From NCBI RefSeq assembly GCF_019654955.1, contig NZ_BPEV01000025.1:1-64000 (forward strand): a stretch of DNA of 64,000 bases. Direction: 5' to 3'. The stretch comes from Shewanella sp. KT0246 (lineage in GTDB: Bacteria; Pseudomonadota; Gammaproteobacteria; Enterobacterales; Shewanellaceae). Every line of letters begins with the position of its first letter. Positions within the stretch are counted from its first letter, which is position 1. Both the position numbers and the translations under genes were made by a program. The notes under the pieces are model-generated. The model was not told the DNA's origin. It saw nothing but the letters and a program-made list of their open reading frames with translations, and did no database searches. Shown one piece after another: positions 63,627 to 64,000 of the stretch.

Positions 63627-64000
63627 TTAGTAAATTTCGTCAATGGCACTGGTACTACGAGCGCCTGTTTCAGGACTGCTTAAACTATTACGTAAAGCAC
63701 CGAATAGTTCGCGTCCCATGCCATAACTTGAATGATGTAAATCCACTTTACCGGCAACACGTGCTGCTAAGGTTGCTTCATCCACAAGTAAACTCAATTC
63801 GCCAGTATCAGCATTAACACGGATTAAATCGCCATCTTCTACTTTAGCAATGATTCCACCATCTAATGCTTCTGGGGTTAAATGAATTGCTGCTGGCACT
63901 TTACCTGATGCACCTGACATACGGCCGTCAGTCACCAACGCAACTTTGAAACCTTTGTCTTGTAAGGTACCAAGATACGGAGTTAACTTATGTAACTCAG
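63627..64000 (-). CDS. edd: Phosphogluconate dehydratase, C-terminal part (runs off the window)
   Basis: Edd dehydrates 6-phosphogluconate to KDPG using an iron-sulfur cluster. Only the last 124 residues or so are present; the frame is open to the right edge ([24 protein letters not shown]). The conserved [21 protein letters not shown] block and the C-terminal GRELFGALR identify it. A possible internal ATG at 63938 is not the start. It is upstream partner of eda, normally within a zwf–pgl–edd–eda operon in Shewanella. Confidence 0.95.
   Translation of the reverse strand, partial: ELHKLTPYLGTLQDKGFKVALVTDGRMSGASGKVPAAIHLTPEALDGGIIAKVEDGDLIRVNADTGELSLLVDEATLAARVAGKVDLHHSSYGMGRELFGALRNSLSSPETGARSTSAIDEIY

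Overview
The window is chromosomal DNA of a gammaproteobacterium, almost certainly a low-GC marine Shewanella. I infer this from gene content and order: gap–nadA–bkd, thrS–infC–rpmI–rplT, seqA–pgm beside ybfF, earP–efp, a Wolinella-type hya/hyp hydrogenase locus, an octaheme cytochrome, adhE and edd–eda. I see no insertion sequence, prophage, CRISPR array or plasmid gene. Base and codon use look even to the eye, although I computed no statistics.

Layout. 1–8 kb: glyceraldehyde-3-phosphate dehydrogenase, quinolinate synthase, the branched-chain 2-oxoacid dehydrogenase operon (bkdA1-A2-B), astE and msrA. 8–14.3 kb: trxB, an acetyltransferase, the translation operon thrS-infC-rpmI-rplT, a small CPXCG protein and riboflavin synthase. 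14.3–24.3 kb: a MATE pump, two tandem tRNA-Val(GAC), galE, an RND efflux pair, a secreted nucleotide pyrophosphatase/phosphodiesterase-like enzyme and a YdcH protein. 24.5–29.8 kb: an unrecognised protein, a PafA-like alkaline phosphatase and an octaheme cytochrome with HEAT/TPR repeats. 30–42.6 kb: a complete membrane-bound [NiFe] hydrogenase operon (hyaABCD, a HypF-like accessory gene, hypF, hypBCDEA) and a 54-residue His-rich membrane peptide. 42.6–56.6 kb: pgm, seqA, ybfF, ybfE, flavodoxin, the EF-P rhamnosylation pair, alaA, cardiolipin synthase, a nuclease-fold protein, an orphan zinc-finger protein and two HD-domain deoxynucleotide hydrolases. 56.6–64 kb: adhE, a Tat-exported DUF1569 protein, three less-characterised genes, eda and the 3' part of edd.

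How it fits together. The locus suits a facultative anaerobe. H2 oxidation at the periplasmic face would feed the quinone pool through HyaC, and the operon sits behind two perfect FNR/EtrA boxes, one centred at -41.5 from the predicted start. gap and adhE each carry a HexR-like palindrome, and edd-eda is a known HexR target in this genus, so three central-carbon loci here may share a regulator. bkd carries a perfect LiuR-like palindrome.

Most interesting signals: (1) a thrS leader that looks like tRNA-Thr twice, with a CGU anticodon-mimic hairpin and an upstream tRNA-like fold; (2) a HypF-like accessory protein without the acylphosphatase domain, lying between hyaD and hypF; (3) an unlisted 54-residue His-rich membrane peptide closing the hyp cluster; (4) a yfbR-like gene with HE in place of HD, next to a dGTPase of a family linked to phage defence; (5) infC starting at AUA; (6) an intergenic 80-nt palindromic element before the tRNA genes.
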